This document shows positions 48,230-60,938 of a stretch of 64,000 bases of DNA, piece after piece. This stretch comes from Argopecten irradians. Its lineage: Eukaryota; Mollusca; Bivalvia; Pectinida; Pectinidae. The translations under genes and the position numbers were made by a program. Positions within the stretch are counted from its first letter, which is position 1, and each line of letters begins with the position of its first letter. The notes under the pieces were generated by a model, which made no database searches, was not told the origin of the DNA, and was given only the letters and a program-made list of their open reading frames with translations. The stretch is taken from positions 6,873,620 to 6,937,619 of the forward strand of contig NC_091135.1 of NCBI RefSeq assembly GCF_041381155.1. The letters run 5' to 3'.

Positions 48230-48731
48230 TAGAAGACGAACATATGACCAATATCAATGTTACCAATTAAAATATACTATAGAAGCACATTACTACACGA
48301 CCAGATGGGAGGATGTCTATGTTGCTCTGTTGTGGGTGGTAGAGTAGCACCATGCCGTCGTCATTCGACGCTACTGCAATCATTGACATTATCGTAAATC
48401 AATTGGAAGCATATCAAATCAACGTAACTGCTATCATGATATTTGACCTATTTCTTTGTAGTATTAATATAACATTTAATTAAAATAAAAAGTTTTGTTG
48501 ACTACTTTCAATGATATTATTGCATGTTATCCATATACTGTGTACATATGCATTGCATATAATTCTAAGTCTTATTCTAAAAAGACACATTCAAATCTTG
48601 GAAGAACATTTTCCCCTTATAGAACTTATATAACGAATTCGAACAAGAATGCTAAAATAGGTGCAATTATATAAATAGTGCTGGACTAAAATATGCGTAA
48701 TTCTAGATGTCCAAATATATCCAACATAAGT

Positions 48732-51700
48732 TCATAATACGATGTGATTTATAGTTGTGTAAAGGGCAACAGTCAAACCTGAAATCATTGAGTATATTCC
48801 TAAAACAATTATCACAAAACAAATAAATATTGTCAATTTTCGGAAAAGTTTTCCAGTTGTTGATTTTGGATCTTTCTCGCCATGAAGTACCAATATTGTT
48901 GAGGAGAACGGTACTATAACAGACAGGAAATACGATCCCACACACCCCGTCAAAGACATCAGCAGTTCAAATTCAGGCACCAGAATTGTAAATATACCTT
49001 CAAGAAAAATAATTAAATTTTGATCTTAGAATTCCATTTGACAGTACGTTCACGCATGTCAACCATCACAATGCACATTAAATATCGCAAGAGCACAACA
49101 TCGATGAACATTTATTAAAGCTATGTAAGTTAATAGTTATAGGTTTCATAAAAATGCATTTCTATTTCACGATACACTTACAAGCGAAGATCAGTAGAAG
49201 AACACTGCATAGGAGTTCTCCGTGGTTTTGAATGATTTTTATATGTATCCTTTCTTTAAGATCTGACCATATGATATCGACAGCTACAAACACAAACATT
49301 CCCATTGTGCAGTACATGGAAAGAAAACATAGCGCCTTCAGGGATTCATAAACTCTGAAAAATGAAATGGCATTCCAGGAAAATCATAGCAAAACTATGT
49401 ACACAAAATACATTTCAAATCAAATTTTCAAAAATCTATAATGATATCTTAGAACAACCAATAGTTACTGAAAAATTCCTTAGCCAGTAGACTGAAATCA
49501 TTGAAATATTTTGTAATGATCTGATTAACGTTGTAAAACAAGCATGAATTATACGAATATTACTGAATAAAGAATAAACACTTAAAGTTAGATTTTTTAC
49601 CTGTTATTACTTGGTAGATTCAAAATAAAATTAGCTTTCGTCTCATCTCCAAATTTCAGGTATCCAAAAAATCCACAACCAACATATGAACTTAGCAAAA
49701 TGGCAAGCGTTAGCCCGAGAAGCCCATCCCATCCGTCAAAGTTCTTGGTACTCTTCATTTTGTTTCTTATAGGCAAAAGCTACGAAATAGAAAGAAAGGG
49801 GATATATTAATAACGTTTAAGATAATGTTACGTATAGCTGTTGTTTCGTCCTTTAAAAGTCATTGGAGATGTATTTGGTGTCAAATGTTCACTATATCAC
49901 ACGAAAATGCAGAAAAGTAGTATTCGGTAAGACAAATTATTAATATCATTTAAATCAGAGATGTTTGATTATTTAAAGGGAAAGTTGCGTTATTTGTTTA
50001 ATATAAACATGCACGAATTTCATTTCCTTAAAGCATACAAAATGTAGCGAAAACTGCAGAGTTTTGTTTTTATATATAATTTTCGCCATGCATGAATTTT
50101 AGAATACAGATGATAATTATTCACAATCATCATGGCAATGGCAAGTTGTCAGGTGAGATCAGTAATTTTAGTTGGCTTATTTGTATATGTACATGTACAT
50201 GAACGTGTTCAGTATTGAAAGGAAAAAGAAAAGAAAAAAATGTCCATCAGTTTCCTTAGTAACCTTGGTCGATATGCAGGTGTCATCTTCTAACCATTTG
50301 AAAATCCCCCTTTTCATAAAACGAAAGACGAATGTTTGCAACTTGCATTGTCACCTTTAACCAATTATACTTTTATACCTTCCAGAGCGTTGCAGTCAAA
50401 TCTAACGACACAATTTCCTAACGTATTCTCAGTCACTCAGAAAAATACATAATTGACTTCCTAGACTTGGTATCACTGCAGCTAATTGCAAACCTCAATT
50501 ATAAATTTAACATAATTTCTTTAACTGCAGCTAAACAATCAATGATTAAATTGTTTGTGAAACCAATTTACCCTTACCGTAACAACACCGCCAAATGAAA
50601 ACATCACATCATTTACGAATGACGTCATGATCAGGAAATCGATGTGCTTGCTGGCTGGTCTTGTTCGTGTGTCCGGCAGATCATGGCAAATGTACTGAAA
50701 GGAGATGATAATAACTAAAAGAAGGACCACGTTTCCGGCTGTTGCAAGATAAGAAAGCAGCTTCATTCGCCGAGTTATGTAGACGGGTAGCAACAATACC
50801 GACACACCAATGATTGACAGCGTATCACTGACCTCTACACAGTGTCGGAGAACCTGTAACGAAAGTAATTTCATATTTGTACATAACAATATTTTCTATG
50901 TCATATTTGGAAAGAAAGAGGTAAAAACGATTTCATATAAACCATAAAAATTCCGTCAGCACTCCCAAATGTGAAGCATGTGAACATTAAGAGATGTATT
51001 AAAGAAGGTTTTTTTATAGAACGCTATACATATTTTTTAAATAACAAGGTAGGCAGCTTAAGATACAAATGTACATGTTTCTATACCCCCGCAACGAAGT
51101 TAAAGGCGGAGATGTATACTGGAAGCAGGTTATTCGCCTGTCTTTCTCCGGCGAACTACGAAACTACTTGACAAATTTTTAAAAACAATTGGTTCGCAGA
51201 ATCCTGTCCTAACGAGGAGATGAGTAAACTCTATAGGGTTATGTTTCCATGAGTTATTAATAACAATGAGATATTACTAATTGTGTAGCGGGGGTATTAG
51301 TCGTCAGTTCTAGTTCCTATTAAACATAACATGACTTCAATTAAAGAGTTTGCTCCCCTTTTATATCAATTATACCATACAGTTGTCAATGATGTTAATC
51401 TTAATTAAATATTAATGTTTATTCAACATATTTATTAGATATAATATCAGTGTTAAGTATGGGGTTATTGTTATTAAACTGTTTATGACCGAGGACTATG
51501 TACTAGAGCGGCTATCTAGAATCTATTTTACATATTAAAAAATAACTGAAATTTCCTAATTTTGCTTCCCAAAATCAATACGCAACGAACTACTTGGACG
51601 ATCTAATCTGAATACAACCGAATATATGCCATGCCATCCAAAGTATCCAAATGATCACAAGTATTTGTGTTACAAGGCCTTACTGGTAAATGTTGTCATA

Positions 51701-54700
51701 TTATCCATCAAATAAGGTAGACAATGATTTTGTGTAACCCAAAATAATCGTAGAAATTTTTAATACAATTCGATTTTCTGACTGCTTCCTGATGAATTTG
51801 GAAGGGTGCATGTAACAATACGAGGTTTTTGTAAAAGAGAACTACTTTTTATATATATCAGGTTTTGAAATGCCTTCAGATATTTTCGGAAGTGAAGATT
51901 TCAGCGATTTGTATAGAAACAAGAATATCAAATTTCAGGATTTTTCATCTCTCACGATTCGACTTAAGGATATTTTACATATATACTTCAATTATTTATC
52001 CATAGCAGTAGCCATTAAACTAAGCTGCCAGCCAATACGGTATATTTATACGATATCGATGTTATCCAACTGTAGTATTTTTACTTACATCTCGTGCTAG
52101 AAGATTCATTATTGAAATCATATCTGGCATCATAAGACCACATGTCAATAAAATGCAACAGTTCACGGTACCTCTGAAATGAATATTGGAACATCACACT
52201 ATATATTTAGTTAAGTGTATATCTAACGAAGAGGACGTCTTATTTTCAAGTTTTTAGGGTATATTTTCTGTCACATACTAAAGGCTATTCCATGTCTCAT
52301 CACTATTATAATGGTTTGTTTTTTCATTTCGTTTGAACTAGCTAAACTTTGTCTTCTCGCTGGGTTGGCGAAATAACAAATTAAAAAGAAATATCCAAAG
52401 TGTCGTTATAATTTTGCCTCTAGATCTTTGAAATACAACGTTTTTCTTAAAGTCCCATTATTCGTATCTGTCTTATTTTTTTCATGATTTAGAATAATCT
52501 TGAAAACAAATCCTGTGGTAAATCAGGCAGAGACAGGACTAAATCGAAGTCAAGATGAGCAATAATGATTCGGAAACATTTGATAAAAATCAAATAAAAA
52601 TTGAACATCGCTAGGTGGGTCCCACTTAGCCAAACAACCCGAAGTTAGCCGACATTGTAACGTCGTTGCCGATAACGTCATGTGACTACCGTAATTACGT
52701 AACTGTCCGAATTCTTCCGAGAACGGGTCATGAACTTTCCGACTTCCGTTCGGCAATTATCGTAACTTCTATGGCGACCAGTTTGAAATTCAAAAACTGC
52801 TGTACCAAAATTATTAAGAAAGCGTAATAAATATTCTTTGATATAACTTAAGTTTAACTACATCTACAAATACTATCAATATCGGAGACGAATCTAACTT
52901 GACTTTTTTTATATTTAGGTAAAGTGGGGCTTTAATGGTCACAGCCCATTGGAAGAATTTTCAGTTATATAACGTATCATTAATCACTGACTTGAATTTT
53001 CTGGCGTGACTTTGTAAACAGGAAGGTCCGTGTTCCATACTCCTTTCCGCAAGAATGCCAATATCACTAAACCTTTCACCTGTTCTGTAATACATTGACT
53101 TACAATTGATAAGCATGCATGGTGTAAGGGGGGTAAACCCTCATTAAGATTATCTACTGCGTATTAATGATACATTTACAAAAACAAAATAATAATATAA
53201 CAAATAGAATCAAAAAATATATATGCAGTCATCTAAATAATCAATAAAGAAGTTAAATACGTTTAATTAAATGCGCGTTAATGATATTCGCTAGAGATGG
53301 TCCTTATACGTGTAGCATTGCAGCTACTAATTAAATGTTAATAATTAGACAAAAATCAAGCAAGACAAAATTTCATAATCCTGATTAAAATTCTATATAA
53401 TTAATAAACGGTCAATTTCAATCTCTTTTATAAAAAGAGAGAAGGATCTGTTAATGTTTGACAGGTCCGACCTTGTTGTGAGATTGTTTCATGTTTGGTT
53501 TTCTTTTCCATGGTAATCCTTGTAAATATTTCCCTATATACCGTGACGAAAGCGGTTATTTTCTGTGTTTAAAACATCATATTGGTCGATTATCCACTAG
53601 ATGTATTTTACTGACCTACACTTCAATTATCATTTGAAATGATTAAGCAGACTTTCACCTTTCTGTTAGTATCTGTGCATTTCTTATAAGAACTAAGGCT
53701 CCAAATTCCTTAAAGAGTCCTCCAAAGAAAAGGCCTGCTGTGCCGCTCTGAAATACAGAAAACGGTTTTATATATAACATACCGTACATATGATAATTTC
53801 AGCGACACACGCTCATGTCACTGCGTAATTCAAGTACAAATTGAGACATAGAGGTTGCGCGAATTTAAGATTGACCCATTATATAATGAAGTCAATACCA
53901 CCAGATAGCGCTAAATTTGAGCACGTAAATTACAATTCACACACATTATATGGTTACAAGAAACATCCTAAAACGTTCATATTGGTTTGGTAACGCAACC
54001 AGTGTGTCTCATATTTCTTAATTTTAATAAGCAAAACTAAAAAAAAAATAGGAATGTATAAAAACCACACGAAAACATATATTCATTTGTTTAGTGTTTA
54101 AATTATTGAAAGAACGTAACGTAAAATATGGACAATATAACTTAAATCAAGTGTATTCTTCGTCTATTGTATCTTCCTTACCCATAATCCAAGAAGTTTA
54201 ACGGTGTATGGAATTCCTACGAATGCAGTTCCAAGGTAGGATCTCATCAGAAGCATGAATCCTTGAACGTCACTGTGAGAGTGAGAGGAAAACAATAGTG
54301 AGACTATTAACATGAAATAAAACAAATAAGCCCAAATAAGGTTTTCCTTATCCATGCATGTTAATAATAGTATTTTACTAAGAATATTTAGTTATGTGGC
54401 TATGAATTCTCAACATCTGGTTTTCAAATCATTCCGACATATTCGATTTTAACCATGTGAATAGATGGTCATGATGGCCTTTTTTAGGAACAGCTACACC
54501 TTTATCTCATAGTGGGCTCTCTGTTCTGAAATTTAAACAGTATGAAACTTGCATAAAGGCGACTAAATTTAGGAGCATATCTTATCTCTTCTTCCGTAGT
54601 GAAATCGCTTCACTTTTGGCCTTCAGGTGAGTGTTCGCCCCTGTAAGGAAAGATAGGCTCTGGGGTCTGTCCCCTGAACGATACGCACATAATCGATTAA

Positions 54701-56258
54701 AGTGGTAGTTTTTGTCCCTGTTTATTCAGCATAAAAGGAGTGAGTTCGCCCGTTCTCAGTATCATATTGTGACCGGTTGGGGTGTGCTTGTTCGGTATCG
54801 TTAGTGGCATAGTTCACTGAGATATTACTATAAAAGATTTCCACTATATCAACGAGACACAACAGGAACATACCGCAGTCTCCAAAAACACGCACCTTAC
54901 ACTTCATACACGCTACACACCGTATAAAATGGGAGGCTGTCCTTACATGATCCTTGCTGTTAATAGGACGTCGATTCATCAAACCAACAAACAAACAATT
55001 ATCCTTTGGTGAGCAATAATTACGTAACATTCACTGAAAAATGTGACGTTATGCTCACAAAAGCATGACGTAATATTTAACACCTACTGCAAGAACATAA
55101 TTATATGCGTATGGAGGATATGTACGTTACTTTGCGTTCAATTCGGTCATGTCTCTTCAGTCTTTATATGCAGTTGTTTCTAGTTAAAAAAAGCAATTTT
55201 GCCTCAGAATGAATGACGTTATTTCTATATTAGAAAATGGTATGATAAAATAACGATTTATAATTTATGATTGACAACAGGCATTTTGGTCTCTGTTCGC
55301 AATATCTCCAAGGTGTAAGCGAGCTGAACCATTAATTATATCTGATCGCAATACATATAATTAATATGTGATAATGATATTAATTCACGTGATACTCGAT
55401 AATTTTGGTGCGGGACTAGTACCTTCAGTAGTAATGGAACGTAATTATTTGTAATCTTCCTGTTGAAATGACGTTAGCGCGAGTTATCATCTTTTGACGT
55501 CATTACATTACCAATAGTTCCGCACAAACGTTATCGGGTATCACGTGATATGTGAATTATTATTATTTTCATGAAACATACCTTTCCATGATATTGTTTG
55601 TCATATATATATATACATTGTATGTGTGTGTGTATATACAATGTAACTAGTTGACAAATTATTTATGCAGATAAGATTTGAAAGATAAAAGAGACATTTT
55701 GAGAGTTATTTAGGCAAGATTTTTTTACAAGCCCTTGTAAGAGAGAAATTAAAAGTAAAACAAAATTAAAATAAATTTCTATTTAAGAAGACGGCTCGGA
55801 AATATAATTTGGTAGATTTCCAGTATCAAGAAAAGAAACAAAGCACTTATTGATTTTGTTGTCTTAGATCGTAATCATACGGTGCCACAATGTTATTTCT
55901 ATTGATATATATATATATATGATACAGCGAATTCGTGAGGATAATAAAGTATTTGCCTGATAGATTCGATTCTGTCAACAAATACTCCTTTAATATCATA
56001 TATCAAATGAAAACGCATAAATCATACCATTTTCCGGATTTGTATATTTTAAATGTTTGTGAGAAAACTGCTGCCAATGATATTTGCTTACGTTAAGGTA
56101 TCCCCTTCATCTACTTGACTTTTCTCTTGGTCATCGTTGTTGTTGACATTTTGTTTGGGATGATCATCGAAAGCAGAATAGTAAAATCCTTTCTCGCATG
56201 CACCGTCTATTAACTTGTCTTCGTTTGAGGAAGAGAGTTCTATCGTTTCATAAGTCAT
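48732..56258 (-). CDS. Proton-coupled amino acid transporter, SLC36-like (Aa_trans family; 8 exons, 441 aa)
   Basis: Multi-pass permease of the amino acid/auxin family, expected to move small neutral amino acids with protons across the plasma or lysosomal membrane. Coding exons from the 5' end: 56258-56092, 54272-54182, 53747-53659, 52173-52089, 50853-50578, 49779-49601, 49354-49182, 48997-48732. All introns are GT/AG and phases join to 1326 nt ending in TGA. Residues 1-56 are a hydrophilic, acidic cytosolic N-terminus. The first helix carries SYLGTAFVGIPYTVK, matching the family's GTG(L)xGLP helix-1 signature. Exon 6 carries LLPIRNKMK and, after a helix, GYLKFGDETKANFILNLP, a strong SLC36 hallmark. 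About ten to eleven helices are visible, the last ending near the C-terminus. It is somewhat shorter than vertebrate SLC36A1-4 (about 475-500 aa). SLC38 or SLC32 membership is less likely because of the exon 6 motif. Introns hold an R540 copy and several MITEs. It converges on the acid phosphatase. Confidence 0.9.
51081..51300. mobile_element. Short MITE with CTATACCCCCGC termini (SLC36-like intron 4)
   Basis: Starts CTATACCCCCGCAACGAAGT and ends TAGCGGGGGTATTAG. The ends resemble those of the 15772-16389 element (CCCCGCMAACTTCGTT), suggesting one superfamily. Confidence 0.7.
54548..54999 (+). repeat. R540 repeat in intron 1 of the SLC36-like gene, almost complete
   Basis: Starts in the 5' module (AAAGGCGACTAAATTTAGGA), passes TTCGCCCGTTCTCAGTATC, and ends GTTAATAGGACGTCGATTC with AAACCAACAAACAAACAA. 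Confidence 0.8.
55010..55108. repeat. Diverged relative of the 37947-38411 MITE (SLC36-like intron 1)
   Basis: GACGTTATGCTCACAAAAG and CATGACGTAATATTTAACACC parallel GCGCTCACAAAATAATGACG and GTAACAATCGACACC, and both then run into an AT-rich end near TATATGC/TAATATGC. It abuts the R540 tail at 54999. Confidence 0.45.
55384..55556. mobile_element. Second copy of the CACGTGATACCCGATAACG MITE, in SLC36-like intron 1
   Basis: Shares the inverted ends (CACGTGATAC, GTGCGGGACTAGTA, CGCACAAACGTTATCGGG) and the core GTAATTATTTGTAA with the copy at 42073. Flanked by ATTAA and TTATT. Confidence 0.8.
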
Positions 56259-56321
56259 ATTTCAACCATAGACAAGATAAACTAGACTTCAGACTTACAC
56301 AAACTTACATCCACCGCGCAT

Positions 56322-56340
56322 TGCCGCAGTTATATTTTAT
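56322..56340 (-). promoter_or_regulatory. Possible TATA-like element upstream of the SLC36-like gene
   Basis: On the minus strand, ATAAAATATAA sits about 65-80 bases before the start codon in an otherwise less AT-rich leader. Position suits a core promoter with a short 5' UTR, but such AT strings are common here. Confidence 0.2.
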
Positions 56341-56712
56341 GCTATTTCTGCGATGCACTTGTTCTTAATAGCTTGTAATAACATCTGTGCAGTGGGATGA
56401 GGCAATAAAATAGGTTGTTAGGAAAGTATTTAAAATTCATCGATATCTATTTTAATTTGATATTTGCAGTCGTTAATGTAGATGATTGTTATAAATGTTT
56501 ATTCATCTATCTTCTAATAATTATATTCTGTGAACCTATAACCAGTGTATTTTCTATTGGAACATGCAGAGAAAAGTCACTTAGAGGATGCAGACTTATA
56601 TTTAAATGTACTTTTCGTACCAAAACATCAATACATGTGTATCATTCACACCTCAGTTTCCCTGGTTGAAATTTCATTCTTATCATTTGCAATCATGAAT
56701 ATTTTTTTTTCA

Positions 56713-56812
56713 CATTTAGCAACAATAAAAAATTCCTCGCTTCATATTACCGTGTATTTCATCGTCAGATATCAAAATACAAAATATCAAAATAATCTCT
56801 TGCCATTTTATT
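56713..56812 (+). repeat. Diverged direct repeat, copy A
   Basis: CACATTTAGCAACAATAAAAA, TTCCTCGCTTCATATTACCG, TGTATTTCATCGTC and ATCAAAATACAAAATAT match copy B at 58631 in the same order. Confidence 0.6.
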
Positions 56813-58429
56813 AATAAGGAACATTATATTATATTCTCATCTATACTATGTTGCAATTACATAATTATATACTCATAATTATTTCATTACAACATAAAAG
56901 TTGCCTATATGCATTCATAATTTTTTCCATTAAACTATTATTTATCTTCAAGTCTATTAGTTTGATTCAGTTTAGTTGTTTTTAGCTGAAATGTTTGAAA
57001 ATTCCTATACAAGAAAACCACACCAGTGAAATGATAATTGTTTAACCAGTAAACTATATTTGTAATATCATCCACATAAATGTCAACAAATGTACGGTAG
57101 TATACAGAAACGGAAACGGAAATAAATATAAGATAATTGAATGAATAAAGGATTGTTAAGTGAAATAATATATGAAAGTAATAGAGACATGTCTTCTTGA
57201 ATGAACGATTTTAACTGGTCAACACACGACATGATCGAGGGGTCTTTATGCCTGTCCAGACAGCCACATGTGCTACATGAAGTAAAACTAAAACTGAAAT
57301 ATATACATGCGCGTATGTAATAATATAATTTATATTTAAAATCAGTTGGCTGAAATTAGGATGGGTAAATTACTTGCAATTTACAAATGTTTCGAGTGTC
57401 ACTTTAAAAAGCGCCGGAGCTTCACTATTACTAAGAGGCGTATATAGAGAGCAACCAACTAAATAATTTTACATAGACCACAGTGTTAAACTTTTGTACT
57501 GTATTATTAAAACAAAGGAATATTAGTTAGCTATTGTGTTCTATAATTAAAGTTTAGGTTCTCATATAACACTAAATAGAAAAAAAATGGGTCCTTCTGC
57601 TCAAACTCCAACCAGGGTAGCTTTATTGAAATGAGGCGCATTTTGCACTAAAAAATCCTGAAATTCTAATGTTTTTACCTATTCATTATCAAAGTTGATA
57701 TTTTGAACCTAAATCTCAATATGAATTTCCAAATTCATATCATGGTTATCTAGGAATAATTACCTGTCAGAAAACATTTTTACTTTTGAAATTCATAATT
57801 ATCCAGCCAATCAGCGGCCGGGTTAAAATTCTATCCTGGGCTCAATCTTGTATACACAGGGGCCATTTCGAAGGTCTTTTTTTATTTAGTTGGTTGATCC
57901 CTATACCACTACCTCCAAATATTTAGACATTTAAGGTCGTTCTGTGTCTCTGAGAGCATTATTCTGTGAATCCGCAAATCCAAACTAAAAACAGATTTCT
58001 GGAATTGCGCTTTTGGCAGACGATTCCATAGAGAGGTGAATTTTCAGGAGTCTGCTGGTTGGGTATTCAGGGCGCATCAGTTTCTAATCTTAAAATGTTT
58101 TGGTTGAGCAATACTTGTAGATGTAAAAGTATGCAAAGACATTTTGAAATTTTGAAGTCTGCTTCTGAGGAGGGATGATCAAGATTGCAATGAAAAGTTT
58201 TACGGTTAATTTTTGGTGCGGAATTCAACACAAGAAGACACCCCAACCTAAAGGTTTAGGAAGATGATAATTCTCTAACAAATTTTACTCGCAGTTGTGT
58301 GAGATGACCTTTTCAAAATTAGTGATGAATAACCAAATTTGAAAACATTAACCTGGACAGTGACAAACGTAAACATAGGCGTCTAAGAAAAAATCGTTTG
58401 GTTCTGCTGGTCTGCATAGGGCAGTAGGT

Positions 58430-58592
58430 CCACTTTTATTTATACATTGTATGTAAAAAGAGACACAACACAAATACACTGCAGTCTCGCAAACACGAAC
58501 TCCACACACGCAAAACGCCGCACTTACGGGTGTTCGTTCGCAAATTACCCTTTGTTGATGGGACGTTGTTCTATCAACTTATCAACCAACAC
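58430..58592 (+). repeat. R540 3' module, forward, diverged
   Basis: AGAGACACAACACAAATACAC, TGCAGTCTCGCAAACACG, then CTTTGTTGATGGGACGTTG. The tail has decayed to ATCAACTTATCAACC. Confidence 0.55.
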
Positions 58593-58630
58593 TACCTAAA
58601 TGACCTTAGATTTTAATACGACGTGTTTCG

Positions 58631-58764
58631 CACTTTTAGCTCCAATGAAGATTTCCTCGCTTCATATTACTGTGTATTTAATTTTCATCGTCATATTTCA
58701 AAATACCAAATATTTGTCTATAATACGCTCCACACTCACCAAATACAATATTTTGTCATTTTAT
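58631..58764 (+). repeat. Diverged direct repeat, copy B
   Basis: CACTTTTAGCTCCAATGAAG, TTTCCTCGCTTCATATTACT, GTGTATTTAATTTTCATCG, TTTCAAAATACCAAATAT. It has one insert of about 30 bases relative to copy A. Confidence 0.6.
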
Positions 58765-58770
58765 GAATTA

Positions 58771-58990
58771 CGAATTACTGTAAACAAGCATTCTTTCACG
58801 GGCGATTTACTTTCGCGAATTTCGCGATCACAGAAATTCGCAAATGTTTGTCTCCGCGAATACATATAAACCTCGATGATATTGATACATATTTATATTT
58901 GATTTTCAAATTCGCGAATTAAGTTAAACTTCGCGAACCTGTCTTGAAACAGATATTGCGAAATTTAGGGATCGCAAAGAGCACCCCAAC
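58771..58990. repeat. TCGCGAA-rich element
   Basis: TTTCGCGAATTTCGCG, ATTCGCAAATG, CCGCGAATACAT, ATTCGCGAATTAAG and TTCGCGAACC occur on both strands within 200 bases, as in a decayed foldback element. GATCACAGAAA and GGGATCGCAAAG may be its inner arms. Confidence 0.5.
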
Positions 58991-59649
58991 CATGTATAAC
59001 AATTGTATACATAACATCACACTTTTCACCTCATAGTGAATGATAGATTTAACGTTTTTGCATCTCCAACAATAATACGACATCTAATTAAGTGTTGAGC
59101 ATGATGACACCTAGGAAAGTTTATGACTACATGCTTACGTAGTAATATAATCAATATCAATACGACAGACAATAAATACCTACAGTATTATCGTCGATTC
59201 GCATATACATGAAATGAAACATGTGGTAGTTTACATGAAATGTGTGCTCATTATACCATATTTTCCATCGATCAAAACAGTTGTGGGCGAGTTTATGTGC
59301 AATGAAGTAATAGCTTTTATTCTCTCAAACATGCTGGTGTATTATAAGTTCATACGATGCAATACACAAATGTTGACTGAGTCTGTATAACATGGCTGCC
59401 CATGTGATATAACTTCGTGAGGTTACTGGGTATATTGAATTACTATTGTTTGTCTCTCGGTCAATTTCAACGTTAATTAATCATAATGCTGGTTTTCCTA
59501 TAATGAAGGCAAACGGAATTAATGAAAATATCAGTGAACGAAATTTTCATGTGTAAATATTTGATTTGCTGTTGGGGCTTTTTTCGAACATTTCTCAAAA
59601 TCATAATTTCCAAATGAAATAAAACGTCAAGGTATGAAAGAAAATACTC

Positions 59650-59790
59650 TTCACATATGTGGATATATATCATAAAGATATTATACTCTCGGGATCACAA
59701 AATGTTGTAAAACTACGGCAATTCGAGGGTTTTACGTAATGTGATCCTCGGGTAGAATATCCCCATCCCTCATATCCACATACGAAAGTC
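59650..59790. repeat. Foldback element with imperfect arms
   Basis: ATGTGGATAT, TCGGGATCACAAAATG and TTGTAAAAC on the left pair with GTTTTACGTAATGTGATCC, TCGGGTAGAATAT and ATATCCACATACG on the right. A related piece is at 12027-12110. Confidence 0.6.
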
Positions 59791-60399
59791 TTCATATAAA
59801 GAGCCTTTGTATATTGCGTTCTATTCAACATTTGTCGGATATATATTACTGAAATCGCACAAGTAATTATATATTTTTGTGATATCTAGATGTTAAAATT
59901 GACTCATCTTGCAATTTGAAAATTTTAGAATATGTAGCTCCCTTTTTTATAGTGATATTTTACTCATATCTTTCAATGTTGATAAGTTCTTCATACATAA
60001 ACGTTCAAGTATTGTTTAAGTATTTGTGATATCTAAAACGATAGAGAATTGATCGTATGGCATTTTGACAAGCTTCAGTTTAGCATCTCTATCTATTGAA
60101 TATGCGAAATCTTATTTTTCTTTTCTTCGTACCGGCCACCTGGTTCAAACTGTACATGTTTCATTTGAGAATGATTCTTGTACGGCAGCCTTAAATTTAT
60201 AGATTCGAGTTTTGATTAAAAGTTAGATTTATTTCTTGTAAATGTGTTGAAGTATGAGGTACCGATGATGAAACTCTCTTTCCTGGCAATGCTTACATAT
60301 TGGTATACAGTTAAGATATATATCGATTCCCTGACTGAGACTACAATACACGACTTGGGTATTATATGACATTGCTTATCGGTTAGTTTTTTTTAAGAA

Positions 60400-60938
60400 G
60401 AAAGACGGGTCCAGTCCGTGATGGCCCTGCAGGCAGGGCGTTAGAATTGTACCTGCTGTCCCTATTGCATGATCGTAAAAGGCGACTAAATTTAGGATCT
60501 TATCTTTTCTCTTCTTCCTAACTGACTTTATCTTTTTCCTAATGCCTCCCTTGGCACCGCCTCACTTTTGGCCTTGAGTTGAGCGTTTGCCCCTGTGAGG
60601 AAGGCTCTGGGTTCTGTCCCTGGTCGAGACACAACAAAGTCTATAAAAGCCGTAGTTTCTGCTCCTGCTTAACGCTTAGCATTTAGGGAGTGGGACGACT
60701 GGTTCGCCCGTTGTCAGTTTAATGTGATCGGTGGGGTGTGTTGCTTGGTGTCTTCGGCGGCGGATAGCACTATAAAAAAGGGCAACAGTTCCACTATGCA
60801 AAAGGCACAACATGAATATACCGCAGTCTCCCAAAACACGCACCTCGCACAACATACACGCAACACACCGCATACATGGGAGGCCGTCCTTACATGACCA
60901 TAGCTGTTAATAGGACGTTAATTAATCGAACAAACAAA
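60400..60938 (+). repeat. R540 interspersed repeat, near full-length copy (reference copy)
   Basis: Used here as the reference. The 5' module includes GGCGACTAAATTTAGGATC and ends near GTCTATAAAAG. The middle module holds GACGACTGGTTCGCCCGTTG and ATAGCACTATAAAAAAGGGC. The 3' module holds CGTCCTTACATGACC, CTGTTAATAGGACGTTAA and an (A)CAAA-type tail. It encodes nothing. The tail and the 5' truncation of other copies point to target-primed retroposition. The middle module has a weak A-box-like TTAACGCTTAGC and B-box-like GGTTCGCCC. Confidence 0.85.

Larger units (their letters stand above)
45195..48731. other. Convergent intergenic region and 3' UTRs
   Basis: Contains the phosphatase poly(A) signal, one foldback copy (46.5 kb), the GCGACA-rich island (47.0-47.2 kb) and a pseudo-tRNA (48.2 kb). 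For the SLC36-like gene no AATAAA on the minus strand is clear within 350 bases of the stop. An ATTAAA near 48480 is possible. Confidence 0.45.

Noticed and set aside
48052..48270. 72-codon frame with a hydrophobic start
   Set aside because: Overlaps an R540-like fragment and a pseudo-tRNA, so it is repeat-derived.
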